From assembly GCA_913019965.1 (NCBI GenBank), contig CAJVZR010000029.1:1-48791 (forward strand): a stretch of 48,791 bases of DNA. The letters are read 5' to 3'. This DNA is from an uncultured Oleispira sp. (lineage in GTDB: Bacteria > Pseudomonadota > Gammaproteobacteria > Pseudomonadales > Oceanobacteraceae). The notes beneath the pieces are model-generated. The model had not been told where the DNA came from. It did not search any database and was given only the letters and a program-made list of their open reading frames with translations. The translations under genes and the position numbers were made by a program. Shown here piece by piece: positions 34,133 through 46,517 of this stretch (within the stretch, counting starts at the first letter, position 1; each line of letters opens with the position of its first letter).

Positions 34133-34735
34133 TTAACTCATCACCCGTCGACCGGTGAGTGCATGATTTAAAGTGCCACCGTCAACTAGGTCCAGCTCAC
34201 CTCCCATCGGTATACCATGAGCAATGCGACTGACAACAACTTCTTCCGGCAACATATCCATAATAAATTGGGCAGTTGCCTCACCTTCGACCGTTGGGTT
34301 CGTCGCCACAATGACCTCCTTAATCCCCTGCGTCTCAACCTTACGCTTTAAGTCGATCAAGCCAAGCTCACCTGGACCGATCCCATCAATGGGTGATAAG
34401 TGCCCATACAATACAAAGTACTGACCAACAAAATCCACCCCCTGCTCTAACGCCATCACATCAGAAGGCGACTCAACAACACAAAGCGAATCCGTTGACC
34501 GCTTAGCATCACTACAGATAGGACACAAATCAGCTTCGGCGTAATTTCGACACGAGCTGCAATGACATAGTTTATTCATTGCCTGCTGAACACTATTACT
34601 TAAGCGCTCAGCCCCTAGACGGTCTTTCTCTAACAAATATAACGCCATGCGCTGAGCCGTTTTAGGCCCAACACCGGGTAAAATTTGAAAAGAGTCAATC
34701 ATTTGCTGCAAAGATGCAGGCAGCTTCATAGCCAT
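34133..34735 (-). CDS. recR: Recombination mediator protein RecR
   Basis: 200 residues (E. coli 201). N-terminal helix-hairpin-helix (FQILPGVGPKTAQRMALYLL), four zinc cysteines (CHCSSCRNYAEADLCPIC), then a Toprim domain (SLCVVESPSDVMALEQGVDF) and the C-terminal MGGELDLVDGGTL. Works with RecO/RecF to load RecA on single-stranded gaps. It sits in the conserved dnaX-ybaB-recR operon. Confidence 0.97.
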   Translation of the reverse strand: MAMKLPASLQQMIDSFQILPGVGPKTAQRMALYLLEKDRLGAERLSNSVQQAMNKLCHCSSCRNYAEADLCPICSDAKRSTDSLCVVESPSDVMALEQGVDFVGQYFVLYGHLSPIDGIGPGELGLIDLKRKVETQGIKEVIVATNPTVEGEATAQFIMDMLPEEVVVSRIAHGIPMGGELDLVDGGTLNHALTGRRVMS

Positions 34736-34769
34736 TCTAAAACGCCATTGTCAGTATTAGAAAAGCACC

Positions 34770-35096
34770 CTAGAAAGGTAGCTTCATTCCTGGTGGTAAT
34801 CCCATGCCAGCCGTCATTGAAGACATCTGACTTTGATTTTGCTCTTCTATTTTACGAACGGCATCATTCACCGCCGCTGCTAACAAGTCTTCTAACAGCT
34901 CTTTATCTTCACCCATCACACTATCATCCAGCTCAACACGCTTAACATCGTGGCGACCCGTCATAGTGATTTTTACCAAGCCCGCACCAGATTCACCGGT
35001 AACTTCAGAGTTAGCTAACTCTTCTTGAGCTTTTTGCATCTTTTCTTGCATTTGCTGGGCTTGCTTCATCAAGTTGCCCATTCCACCTTTAATCAT
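34770..35096 (-). CDS. ybaB: YbaB/EbfC-family nucleoid-associated protein
   Basis: 108 residues (E. coli 109). Family features: [40 protein letters not shown] and the C-terminal [15 protein letters not shown]-binding dimer; sits between dnaX and recR, the usual arrangement. Confidence 0.96.
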   Translation of the reverse strand: MIKGGMGNLMKQAQQMQEKMQKAQEELANSEVTGESGAGLVKITMTGRHDVKRVELDDSVMGEDKELLEDLLAAAVNDAVRKIEEQNQSQMSSMTAGMGLPPGMKLPF

Positions 35097-35135
35097 GACT
35101 CTTCCTCTCTATAATTAATAAAACGAGCTTTCTCT

Positions 35136-37241
35136 TTACGAGTCAGCCGCTCCTACTGGGCGAATTGAACCTTCAATAATATGAGCTTCAAATTCCGCCA
35201 CTAAACTTTGTACATATTCATCTTCAATAATCGCATGGCCAGCTTGGGCAAACCGCTCCGCCATCAAACGAGTTCGTCGCTGATGAGGGGTTTCACCTCT
35301 TGGTAATTGCACATGCATTATCAACTGCACAGACAACCCCGTAATATCACACAATATCTGCTCAATGCGCTGGCGCTGAGCATCATTAAATAATGCACCC
35401 TGATCAGGATCAACGTCCATAATCAATTGATTTTCATGACGACTAATTAACGCACTATTAAGCGCAATCGCCATTGGCATCCCCGCTAGAGGCAAGTGCT
35501 TAACCCACTTCCACCAGTTCAACGCTGATAACTGGGACCAATCGAAATTGAAAGCGGGCTCCGCAACAATATCCTTATCCATCTCAGCCACGACACCACT
35601 GACGATTTCTGGTGCTGGTGCTGGCAAAGGATTATTCAGCAGGTCCGCGGCACCGCCTTTCATCATACTTGGCGCATCAGCTGAAGACACACTTTCAGCA
35701 ACGACCTCAACGAGAGGCTGAACAGCTTCCGCTACGGCTTCATGTAAAACTTCAGTTACAGGCTCTGGCACCGTTTCACTCAACACATCAGCATAAGACT
35801 CGATAGAGCTATTAGCAGTTTGCTCAGGACTCTCGACCACTTCAGAAGTCATGACTTCTGCTGCAACCGCATCGTGATAACGCTGAGACTCGTCAATCTG
35901 AGCTACGACCCCTTCAGGGTGCTCTGCCAATTCGGCGGCTGGTGATTCAAAGACCGGCTCTTCAAATGCTGGCGCTTCAATAGCAGGACTTACAGCCGTA
36001 GGCGCTTCATTATTCTCAACGACTGGCTCAGGCGCTACTTCCGAGTCAGTTAATGGCTTTTTTTCAGCAGCACCTTCAATAGCGTTGTGCGATTCAGTTT
36101 GAACCGTTCCCGGAGCTTCTAATGAACCTACCAAATCAAGATTCAACGGCGCTGCATTTACTGGCTTGAATGCCAGCATACGTAATAAAATCATTTCAAA
36201 CCCTTGGCGAGGATCTGCGGCCAACGGTAAATCTTTACGTCCAACCAAGGCGGTTTGATAAAACAGCTGAATATCTTCTGCCCTCATCGCAGCAGCAAGC
36301 TGAACAATGGCGGCTTTATCACCCTCACTATTATCAACCGAGCTAGGAGCCACTTGCGCAACAGCAACTTTATGCCAAAGCTGCATCAAGCCCTGCACAA
36401 CCTCATCATAATCAGGGCCATGCTCGGCCATTGAGGCAACTAACGATAACAAATCAGCTACCTGCCCCGTCGCTAAAATTTCAGCCAACTTAAACACGCG
36501 TCCGCGATCGATCGTACCCAGCATCGCATTGACTTGATGTTCAAAGACTTCGCCTTGACCATAAGCAATCGCTTGATCGGTTAAACTTAAAGCATCACGC
36601 ATACTGCCTTGAGCCGCTCGACCTAGCTGCCACAATGCAGGCTCTTCATAGCCTACGTGTTCCGCTTTTAAGACAGTTTCTAAATATGAAACTATCTTCT
36701 CAGGGGCCATATTCTTAAGGCTAAATTGCAAACAACGAGACAATACCGTAATCGGTAATTTCTGCGGATCAGTCGTCGCTAATAGAAATTTTACGTGCTC
36801 AGGAGGCTCTTCTAGGGTTTTTAATAAGGCATTAAAACTGTGGGTCGATAACATATGTACTTCATCGATCAAGTAGACCTTATAGCGGCCTCTTGTCGGC
36901 GCATACTGAACGTTATCCAATAATTCGCGAGTATCTTCAACCTTAGTGCGCGAGGCTGCATCCACTTCGATCAAATCAACAAAACGGCCTTCGGCGATTT
37001 CTCGACAGGAGGAGCACTCCCCACATGGAGTCGCACTCACGCCTTGCTCACAGTTCAAGCATTTGGCTAAAATTCGTGCAATCGTCGTTTTACCTACACC
37101 ACGGGTACCCGTAAATAAATAGGCATGATGCAAACGCTGATCGTTCAAAGCATTAATTAGGGCGCGCAGCACATGTTCTTGGCCAACCATTTCTGCAAAG
37201 AAACGAGGTCGCCATTTACGCGCAAGTACCTGATAACTCAT
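35136..37241 (-). CDS. dnaX: DNA polymerase III subunit tau/gamma
   Basis: 701 residues (E. coli tau 643). AAA+ clamp loader: GTRGVGKTTIARILAK (Walker A), zinc-binding CEQGVSATPCGECSSC, DEVHMLS (Walker B) and sensor 1 LLATTDPQKLPI in domains I-II. Domain III follows; then comes a long acidic low-complexity linker (about residues 385-560, rich in A/E/P/V), and a C-terminal tau domain (FDWSQLSALNWWKWVKHLPL) that binds the polymerase and DnaB. The full ORF is tau. A slippery A-AAA-AAG at codons 393-395 should let part of the ribosomes shift and end gamma after about 398 residues (separate entry). Usual dnaX-ybaB-recR order. Confidence 0.97.
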   Translation of the reverse strand: MSYQVLARKWRPRFFAEMVGQEHVLRALINALNDQRLHHAYLFTGTRGVGKTTIARILAKCLNCEQGVSATPCGECSSCREIAEGRFVDLIEVDAASRTKVEDTRELLDNVQYAPTRGRYKVYLIDEVHMLSTHSFNALLKTLEEPPEHVKFLLATTDPQKLPITVLSRCLQFSLKNMAPEKIVSYLETVLKAEHVGYEEPALWQLGRAAQGSMRDALSLTDQAIAYGQGEVFEHQVNAMLGTIDRGRVFKLAEILATGQVADLLSLVASMAEHGPDYDEVVQGLMQLWHKVAVAQVAPSSVDNSEGDKAAIVQLAAAMRAEDIQLFYQTALVGRKDLPLAADPRQGFEMILLRMLAFKPVNAAPLNLDLVGSLEAPGTVQTESHNAIEGAAEKKPLTDSEVAPEPVVENNEAPTAVSPAIEAPAFEEPVFESPAAELAEHPEGVVAQIDESQRYHDAVAAEVMTSEVVESPEQTANSSIESYADVLSETVPEPVTEVLHEAVAEAVQPLVEVVAESVSSADAPSMMKGGAADLLNNPLPAPAPEIVSGVVAEMDKDIVAEPAFNFDWSQLSALNWWKWVKHLPLAGMPMAIALNSALISRHENQLIMDVDPDQGALFNDAQRQRIEQILCDITGLSVQLIMHVQLPRGETPHQRRTRLMAERFAQAGHAIIEDEYVQSLVAEFEAHIIEGSIRPVGAADS
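36023..36077 (-). other. dnaX: Programmed -1 ribosomal frameshift site in dnaX
   Basis: Minus strand: slippery heptamer AAAAAAG at 36063-36057, read as GA[A AAA AAG] in frame (codons 393-395). Seven nt later a stem-loop spans 36049-36023 (CTGACTCGG pairs with CCTGAGCCAG, one mismatch and one wobble). Shine-Dalgarno-like GAAGGTG is at 36077-36071, 7 nt upstream of the heptamer. After a -1 shift the ribosome reads GCC ATT AAC TGA and stops. All three elements match the E. coli dnaX arrangement in kind. Confidence 0.75.
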
Positions 37242-37345
37242 GAAAAATCCGTCAATTATTTGATCTTAAAGGGTTATCATAACGGGAAATGAGACGAAAG
37301 TCAGAAACAATTAAAACGAACAAAAAACAGAGGGGATAAATTGGA

Positions 37346-37457
37346 GATGACCCCTACCAGCCACACCTCGGCACACGAATCCACTACTACCGTTGCTCCC
37401 TTCCGGGCCTGGCGGAGTTCGTAGTTTCTCGTTGCGAAGGGACCGATAAGGGCCACC
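37346..37457 (-). ncRNA. ffs: Signal recognition particle RNA (4.5S, small bacterial type)
   Basis: The minus strand contains the SRP core GCCAGGCCCGGAAGGGAGCA and the closing arms: 5' GGTGGCCCTTATCGG pairs fully (with G-U wobbles) with the 3' end CTGGTAGGGGTCATC. This gives a 112-nt hairpin RNA (E. coli 114). Its partner is Ffh; the complex targets membrane proteins. A weak stem AGGGG/CCCCT followed by six T (37355-37322) may end the transcript. Lies upstream of dnaX on the same strand. Confidence 0.95.
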
Positions 37458-37561
37458 ATAACACGCTGCAAATTAAGCTGTGCTTAAATGCTGGTCGCCA
37501 TTATCCTCATCGATAGAATAAAAGCAAGCCAAATTAACAACTTAGAGTATTTTTATGAAGA

Positions 37562-37837
37562 TTAGTCGTTTTGATCTAACAACCGCATCAAACCATTTTC
37601 AATAACTTCGGCGCGAGACAACCCTAAATCTTCAGCCAATGCATCCAATACCTCTACGATATCCGAGTTCAACTTCACTTCAATACGACGCATACCTTTA
37701 TGCTTATCGCGATTACGCTGCAAACGCTTACTCAGTTTCAGTTGAGTACTGCGATCGTAAGGACTGGTTTTAGGTCTTCCACGCTCAGGGCGGGAGAACA
37801 TGTCGATCGTTGTTCGATCTTCTTGCTGAATAGACAT
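37562..37837 (-). CDS. ybfE: YbfE-like (LexA-regulated family) ribbon-helix-helix protein
   Basis: 91 residues from the ATG at 37837; the longer ORF to 37987 would cross the promoter region of the divergent gene. RTTIDMFSRPERGRPKTSPY and the C-terminal part (MRRIEVKLNSDIVEVLDALA...LSRAEVIENGLMRLL) match E. coli YbfE (MAKEQTDRTTLDLFAHER...). The C-terminus looks like a ribbon-helix-helix DNA-binding domain. In E. coli ybfE is in the LexA regulon; here no CTG-N10-CAG box was found upstream, so SOS control is not supported. No strong ribosome binding site. Confidence 0.85.
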   Translation of the reverse strand: MSIQQEDRTTIDMFSRPERGRPKTSPYDRSTQLKLSKRLQRNRDKHKGMRRIEVKLNSDIVEVLDALAEDLGLSRAEVIENGLMRLLDQND

Positions 37838-37985
37838 AATAATAACAAACACTTGAGAGCCGGCCATTATCCGAAAAAGAGCAAAAAAAGCAATACTCAA
37901 CACGCATTCTCTCTTGCTAAAAAGGCACCTTAGCCCTAACTTAGAGGATAACGAATTATATAAAGCGCAAAGATAAGGACACTTC

Positions 37986-40406
37986 ATGCCAAAGCCGGGA
38001 ATAAAACCAAGCCCGTTACTCGCTGATCAAGTTTCAACTCGTATAGACCCGCAACAACTTGCATTCAAAAGCTCGGTCGAATTGCAGCCCTTCAATGGCG
38101 TTCTTGGACAAGAGCGTGCCGAGAATGCAATCCGCTTCGGGGTCGGTATGGACCGCCCAGGTTATAATATTTATGCCATGGGAGATAATGGCACAGGGCG
38201 TTCTTCCTACATCCGAGAATATTTAAAAGAACAAGCGGCTAAACAACCAGCCCCCAGCGACTGGTGCTACGTCAATCATTTTGCCAATCCAAGAGAACCT
38301 AAAGTTTTAGAGTTACCTCCAACTCAAGCCTTAGCATTCAAAAGCACACTCGACGAGCTAATTAACAACCTACTCGCGACCTTCCCTGCTGTATTTGAAC
38401 ACCCCAGCTACCAACAACAAAAATCGACCATTGATCACGGTTTCAATCGTAAATACGACAAAGCGCTAGAACTGGTTGAGAAAGAAGCGTTGAAAGCTAA
38501 TACCGCAGTCTTTAGGGATTCATCCGCCATCAGTTTCACCCCAATGAAAGATGGCAAAGCCCTCGATGAGACAGAGTTTGCACAATTAGGGGAAACTGAA
38601 CGCGAGACTTTTCATCACAACATTGCCGCACTAGAGCAATACCTCAATGAAGCATTATCAGAACTGCCGCAATGGAAGCGAGAATCCACCAATGAACTAC
38701 GTACGTTAAATCAAAATACAATCAATGAAGCCCTAATCCCACTATTAGAGCCCATTGAAGCAAACTACCAAAATTTTCCGACGGTATTGAAGTTTCTAGC
38801 GACTATGCGAGAGCATCTACCCAAGATTATTCTCGAAGAATTAATCGACGAACGCATTTCTGAAAACCGAGATGAATACGTTAAGCGCACAATTTTAGAA
38901 GAAACCATTCAGCCGAACATTGCAGTCTGCCATGACGATAGTGAAGGCGTACCAGTAATTTATGAACCTCATCCAAGTTACGGCAATTTATTTGGCCGTA
39001 TCGAGTTCTCAAGTGATCAAGGTGCCCTCACCACGAATTACCGAAAAATAAGCCCTGGCTCTCTCCATAAAGCCAATGGCGGCTATCTAATTCTTGATGC
39101 CGAAAAATTATTAGCCGAACCCATGGTTTGGGATGCTCTTAAGCGGGCAATAAAATCTCAACAATTAAAAATGGAATCGCCATATTCAGAGTTAGGCTTA
39201 GTATCCACAACAACCTTACTGCCTGGGGTAATACCTCTCAATATAAAACTGGTGTTAATTGGTTCTCGCAACGTTTATTACCTACTTCAAGAATACGACG
39301 AAGACTTCAATGAGCTATTTAGAACCCTAGTCGATTTTGATAGTGAAATTCCACGCACCAGTGAACATATCCATGCTTTTTCACGATTATTAAAAAGCCG
39401 CATTGTCGAACAGCAATACGCTGATATTAATGATACCGGCATTGCACGCTTGGTTGAGCACAGCTCACGCCTTGCAGATGATCAGCAATACCTAACCGCA
39501 CGTATTGGCGACCTATTTGAACTCCTTGCAGAAGCCGAGTTTTTACGCAAGATGGACGATAGTTCGCTGATCGAAGAGACCCACATTAACCAAGCTCTCA
39601 GCGCCAAAGAAGAACGTACGGGGCGTATTTACGACCGCATTCACCAACAGATGCTCGATAACGTTATTTTAATTGAAACCGAGGGCGAGGCCATCGGCAA
39701 AGTTAACGGCCTCACAGTGATGACGGTCGGTGATACCAGCTTTGGCACCCCTGCTCGAATCAGTGCAACGGTTTATCCCGGCTCTCGCGGCATTGTCGAC
39801 ATCGAACGCGAAGCGAACTTAGGCCAAGCCATCCATTCAAAAGGCGTACTTATTTTATCCGGTTATCTAGGGCATAAGTACGCCCAGGATTTCCCACTGG
39901 CTATTTCAGCCAACCTCGCCATGGAGCAATCTTATGGTTATATCGATGGTGATAGCGCATCTCTTGGTGAGCTTTGCTGCCTAGTTTCCGCCCTTATTCA
40001 CCAACCATTGAAGCAAACATTTGCCATTACCGGCTCGATTAATCAATACGGTGAAGTACAAGCCATCGGCGGGGTTAATGAAAAAATCGAAGGCTTCTTC
40101 CGCCTTTGCAAAGCTCGCGGATTAACAGGAGAGCATGGAGTCATTATCCCTTTTGCAAACATTCGCAACTTGGCATTAAAACAGGAAGTCGTGGACGCCG
40201 TTGAAGCTGGAGAGTTCTATATCTACGGCATTAAAAGCGTCGATGAAGCGTTTATTTTATTAATGGATCGTGAAGTAGGTGAGCCTTGCAAGGAACATTA
40301 TTTCAGCGAAGGAAGCATCAACTTTGAAGTGATCAATCGCTTGAAGCAGATAGCCGATGTTGCTAGCAATAATAAATCAGAAGAAAAAAGTCAGCAGAAA
40401 AAGTAA
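37986..40406 (+). CDS. Lon-family (AAA_32) ATP-dependent protease
   Basis: 806 residues. N-terminal AAA_32 domain; Walker A region is AMGDNGTGRSSY with Arg where most AAA+ proteins have Lys (frequent in this family, as I recall). A second AAA-like part follows with GGYLILDAEKLL. Residues about 560-770 are the Lon proteolytic domain with the Ser/Lys dyad: Ser in GDSASLGELCC and Lys in GGVNEKIEGF. No coiled LON N-terminal domain, so it is the YcbZ/LonB-like type, not housekeeping Lon. AAGGAC precedes the ATG. Divergent from ybfE and convergent with the hybrid kinase gene (2 nt apart). Confidence 0.92.
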   Translation: MPKPGIKPSPLLADQVSTRIDPQQLAFKSSVELQPFNGVLGQERAENAIRFGVGMDRPGYNIYAMGDNGTGRSSYIREYLKEQAAKQPAPSDWCYVNHFANPREPKVLELPPTQALAFKSTLDELINNLLATFPAVFEHPSYQQQKSTIDHGFNRKYDKALELVEKEALKANTAVFRDSSAISFTPMKDGKALDETEFAQLGETERETFHHNIAALEQYLNEALSELPQWKRESTNELRTLNQNTINEALIPLLEPIEANYQNFPTVLKFLATMREHLPKIILEELIDERISENRDEYVKRTILEETIQPNIAVCHDDSEGVPVIYEPHPSYGNLFGRIEFSSDQGALTTNYRKISPGSLHKANGGYLILDAEKLLAEPMVWDALKRAIKSQQLKMESPYSELGLVSTTTLLPGVIPLNIKLVLIGSRNVYYLLQEYDEDFNELFRTLVDFDSEIPRTSEHIHAFSRLLKSRIVEQQYADINDTGIARLVEHSSRLADDQQYLTARIGDLFELLAEAEFLRKMDDSSLIEETHINQALSAKEERTGRIYDRIHQQMLDNVILIETEGEAIGKVNGLTVMTVGDTSFGTPARISATVYPGSRGIVDIEREANLGQAIHSKGVLILSGYLGHKYAQDFPLAISANLAMEQSYGYIDGDSASLGELCCLVSALIHQPLKQTFAITGSINQYGEVQAIGGVNEKIEGFFRLCKARGLTGEHGVIIPFANIRNLALKQEVVDAVEAGEFYIYGIKSVDEAFILLMDREVGEPCKEHYFSEGSINFEVINRLKQIADVASNNKSEEKSQQKK

Positions 40407-40408
40407 AA

Positions 40409-42034
40409 CTATTCGCTCAGGGCTTTTTGCAATGCAGTTTTTAATGACTGCATTGTAACAGGCTTGGTTAGCACGGCATTCATACCAATGTTCGCGCATT
40501 CAACCCGCTCTTCGGTACTAACCCCTGCTGTTAAGGCATAGATAGGCACCGTCATTCCACGCTGACGCAATGCTTTTGTCGCCTCAAAACCATCCATCAC
40601 TGGCATATGACAATCCATCAAAATGAGATCCGGCGCAATATCATCAACACAATCCAACAACTGCTGACCATCGTCAACAATTGAAGCTTCGATCCCCAAC
40701 TTCACTAACAACATTTGAATAACTTTGCGATTGGTCGGGTTATCTTCCGCAACCAATACCTTCATACCAACAATCGATACTAATTCAGTTTCTTGTTCAG
40801 GCAATGTAGATGACTTCGCGTCGCCATTACCCACCACAATACGAGCCGAAAAGGTTGACCCCTGCCCTAACTCACTATGAACCTCAATATCCCCTTTCAT
40901 TAACTGGGATATTTGTCGACATAAAGATAAACCCAGTCCAGTTCCTCCGTATATCCGTGAGATATGACTTTCAGCTTGCTGATAGGCATCAAATATTTTC
41001 GCCAATCGAGATTTATCGATACCGATACCACTATCTTTGACTGTCAGCACCAATTGAAGCTCTTCAGGCTTTAACCCTGAGATATCTTCTTCAACATCAA
41101 TATTTAAACTAATCTTGCCATCTTTAGGGGTGAATTTAAGCGCATTACTCAATAAGTTCATCAGCAATTGCTGTATTCGAATATTATCGGCAAACATATG
41201 CTCAGGAACAGCGGCTGAAATGCTTTGCTGATAGTCGATCGACTTATTCATCATCGGAGCGTGAAACATTGAGTTCACTTCACCAATAACATCCATCAAT
41301 TTAAACTCTCTGGAATCAAGTTCAAGTTTACCCGCTTCAATTTTGGACAAGTCCAAAACATCATTAATAATCCCTAATAATGCACGGCCAGAGTTATGAA
41401 TATCCGTGAGATAGCCCTGCTGGTCGGATGATAAAGGCGTATCGGCCAAAATATCAGCCATACCGATAATGCCATTTAACGGCGTACGTATTTCATGACT
41501 CATATGAGCAAGAAACGCTGACTTTGCTTGCGAAGCTTGCAGTGCCTGCTGCTGCTCAAGCTCAGCACTAACGACTCGGTGGGTCAGATATTCTGCACGT
41601 AATATATCGCGATATGACCTAAGGGCATTGGTCATAGATAAATTCAAACGGTCAGTAGTCGCTTCTGTTTTAGCAATGTAATCATTAATATCATAATCAT
41701 TAATCACCTGACGCTCAGGGGCTAACCCAGGCTGACCTGTGCGTAATAAAATTCGGGTAATATAATTGTGTAATTTATTACGAATAAAGCTGACAACTTC
41801 AAAGCCACTATCATCAGACTCCATAACCACATCGAGTAAAACAATGGCGATATCGGAACGTTGTGAAAGAATTTGAATGGCTTCAGCACCAGAACTGGCA
41901 CAAATAAGATCTAAGGCATGATTATCAAAGCGAAAGCGCGATAGGACCAATCGCGTCACTTGTAAAACGGTCTCATCATCATCCACAACCAGCACCGGAA
42001 TGCGATCAGGTAATAGATTGACGATTTCATCCAT
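40409..42034 (-). CDS. Hybrid sensor kinase: REC - histidine kinase - REC
   Basis: 541 residues. An N-terminal receiver (VDDDETVL, phospho-Asp in IVLLDVVM about residue 65) comes first, then a short coiled linker, the HisKA domain (AHMSHEIRTPLNGIIGM), the HATPase with NLLSNALKFTP, DSGIGI and GGTGLGLSL, and a C-terminal receiver (VLVAEDNPTNRKV, phospho-Asp in LILMDCHMPVMDGF). No transmembrane helix and no PAS/GAF sensor; the input is perhaps the N-terminal receiver itself. Cytoplasmic; probable role in a phosphorelay with an HPt protein encoded elsewhere. No partner regulator is next to it. Confidence 0.92.
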   Translation of the reverse strand: MDEIVNLLPDRIPVLVVDDDETVLQVTRLVLSRFRFDNHALDLICASSGAEAIQILSQRSDIAIVLLDVVMESDDSGFEVVSFIRNKLHNYITRILLRTGQPGLAPERQVINDYDINDYIAKTEATTDRLNLSMTNALRSYRDILRAEYLTHRVVSAELEQQQALQASQAKSAFLAHMSHEIRTPLNGIIGMADILADTPLSSDQQGYLTDIHNSGRALLGIINDVLDLSKIEAGKLELDSREFKLMDVIGEVNSMFHAPMMNKSIDYQQSISAAVPEHMFADNIRIQQLLMNLLSNALKFTPKDGKISLNIDVEEDISGLKPEELQLVLTVKDSGIGIDKSRLAKIFDAYQQAESHISRIYGGTGLGLSLCRQISQLMKGDIEVHSELGQGSTFSARIVVGNGDAKSSTLPEQETELVSIVGMKVLVAEDNPTNRKVIQMLLVKLGIEASIVDDGQQLLDCVDDIAPDLILMDCHMPVMDGFEATKALRQRGMTVPIYALTAGVSTEERVECANIGMNAVLTKPVTMQSLKTALQKALSE

Positions 42035-42102
42035 GCAACAACTCCATGCAACTTTCTAAGTAGAACTTCGGGCTTATCTATAGTGTGGATTAAATAAAGC
42101 CA

Positions 42103-42131
42103 TTGTCCAATTTATAACTTCATCATACACT
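42103..42131 (+). promoter_or_regulatory. Possible promoter of the thiamine operon
   Basis: TTGTCC (42103-42108) and TACACT (42126-42131) are spaced by 17 nt, each matching sigma-70 consensus at four of six positions. Transcription would start near 42138, just before a hairpin and the aptamer. Confidence 0.35.
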
Positions 42132-42139
42132 ATGGCAAC

Positions 42140-42171
42140 CTACTAAGAACAAGTTAAAGTCGTCTTAGTAG
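42140..42171 (+). other. Hairpin at the 5' end of the thiamine operon leader
   Basis: CTACTAAGA (42140-42148) pairs exactly with TCTTAGTAG (42163-42171). With the proposed promoter the transcript would begin almost at this stem, which might protect the 5' end; this is an inference. Confidence 0.5.
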
Positions 42172-42179
42172 AAAAATGT

Positions 42180-42267
42180 CTTGTCGGGGTGCCTTAATTA
42201 AGAGGCTGAGATCACGAATGTGGATCCCGTTGAACCTGATCTGGTTAATACCAGCGTAGGAAACAAG
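42180..42267 (+). promoter_or_regulatory. TPP riboswitch (THI element)
   Basis: Conserved core is present: GGGGTGCC, GGCTGAGAT, then CCCGTTGAACCTGATCTGG and TTAATACCAGCGTAGGAAA. P1 is closed by CTTGT (42180-42184) with ACAAG (42263-42267). Binds thiamine pyrophosphate and controls the downstream thiC operon. The 204-nt stretch between aptamer and thiC has no clear terminator, so control of translation or of Rho access is more likely than intrinsic termination. Confidence 0.95.
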
Positions 42268-45489
<3,222 letters not shown>

Positions 45490-45493
<4 letters not shown>

Positions 45494-45717
45494 TTACTAT
45501 TCGAATCAACGACCGCCCAATTAACTTGACCAAAAATAGTACGTTAAGCCAAGTGTTAGAGCAGCTTGTTAACGGACCAAAAACTGAACCAGAACTGAAT
45601 CAACAGGGCTTTGTTATTGCCCTTAATCAAAATTTCGTGCCGCGCAGTCAATACCCCACAACCTTACTCAATGATAACGATCACATTGAACTCTTATCCC
45701 CTATGGCGGGAGGCTAA
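45490..45717 (+). CDS. thiS: Sulfur carrier protein ThiS
   Basis: 75 residues, ubiquitin-like, ending in the required Gly-Gly (SPMAGG). The ATG overlaps the stop of thiO by four bases (ATGA). Carries sulfur as a C-terminal thiocarboxylate to ThiG. Confidence 0.94.
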
Positions 45718-45719
45718 TC

Positions 45720-46517
45720 ATGGAAACTAAACAAGACCTTTTAAAGCTTTACGATTGTGAACTTAGCTCCCGTTTATTAGTTGGTACGGCTCTGTATCCG
45801 TCCCCTGAGATTATGAATAAAGCCATCAGCGCGTCTGCAAGCGAGATGGTCACTTTATCATTACGACGTCAGGATCCAGGCAACCAGCAAGGCCAATCCA
45901 TTTGGCAACATATCCAGCAGAGTAATTGCGCCTTACTACCCAATACCGCAGGTTGCCACAGCGCTCAAGAAGCCATTACCTTGGCGCAAATGAGCCGAGA
46001 GATGTTTAATACTGATTTCATAAAGCTAGAAGTGATCGGTGATGACTATAACCTACAACCCGACCCCTTCGAGACATTAAAGGCAGCTGAAATTCTGATA
46101 AAAATGGGCTTTAAAGTATTGCCCTATTGCACTGACGACCTAGTATTATGTCAGCGTTTATTAGAGGTTGGCTGTGAGGTATTAATGCCTTGGGGGTCGC
46201 CAATAGGCACAGGTAAAGGTTTAATGAATCCTTATAACTTGCAAGCAATTAGAACCCGCTTCCCATCCACCAGCCTGATTATAGACGCCGGCATTGGCAA
46301 GCCCTCCCAAGCAATGGCTGCCATGGAGATGGGCTTCGACGGCATATTATTAAATACCGCCATTGCCAAAGCTCATGATCCAATAATCATGGCTCAAGCC
46401 TTTTCCCACGCGGTTCAAGGTGGACGCCAAGCATATTTAGCGGGCCTAATGGAAAGCCGTCAAACGGCGAGTCCATCTACCCCTGTATTAGGAACTCCGT
46501 TTTGGCAACAAATTTAA
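45720..46517 (+). CDS. thiG: Thiazole synthase ThiG
   Basis: 265 residues, TIM-barrel. [16 protein letters not shown], the catalytic Lys in [10 protein letters not shown] (about residue 102), [15 protein letters not shown], and [20 protein letters not shown]. Makes the thiazole ring from DXP, iminoglycine and ThiS thiocarboxylate. It starts 2 nt after thiS and overlaps the start of the thiDE fusion. Confidence 0.96.
   Translation: METKQDLLKLYDCELSSRLLVGTALYPSPEIMNKAISASASEMVTLSLRRQDPGNQQGQSIWQHIQQSNCALLPNTAGCHSAQEAITLAQMSREMFNTDFIKLEVIGDDYNLQPDPFETLKAAEILIKMGFKVLPYCTDDLVLCQRLLEVGCEVLMPWGSPIGTGKGLMNPYNLQAIRTRFPSTSLIIDAGIGKPSQAMAAMEMGFDGILLNTAIAKAHDPIIMAQAFSHAVQGGRQAYLAGLMESRQTASPSTPVLGTPFWQQI

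Noticed and set aside
37838-37987. N-terminal extension of the ybfE ORF
   Set aside because: The extra residues do not match YbfE and would cover the start of the divergent Lon-like gene.
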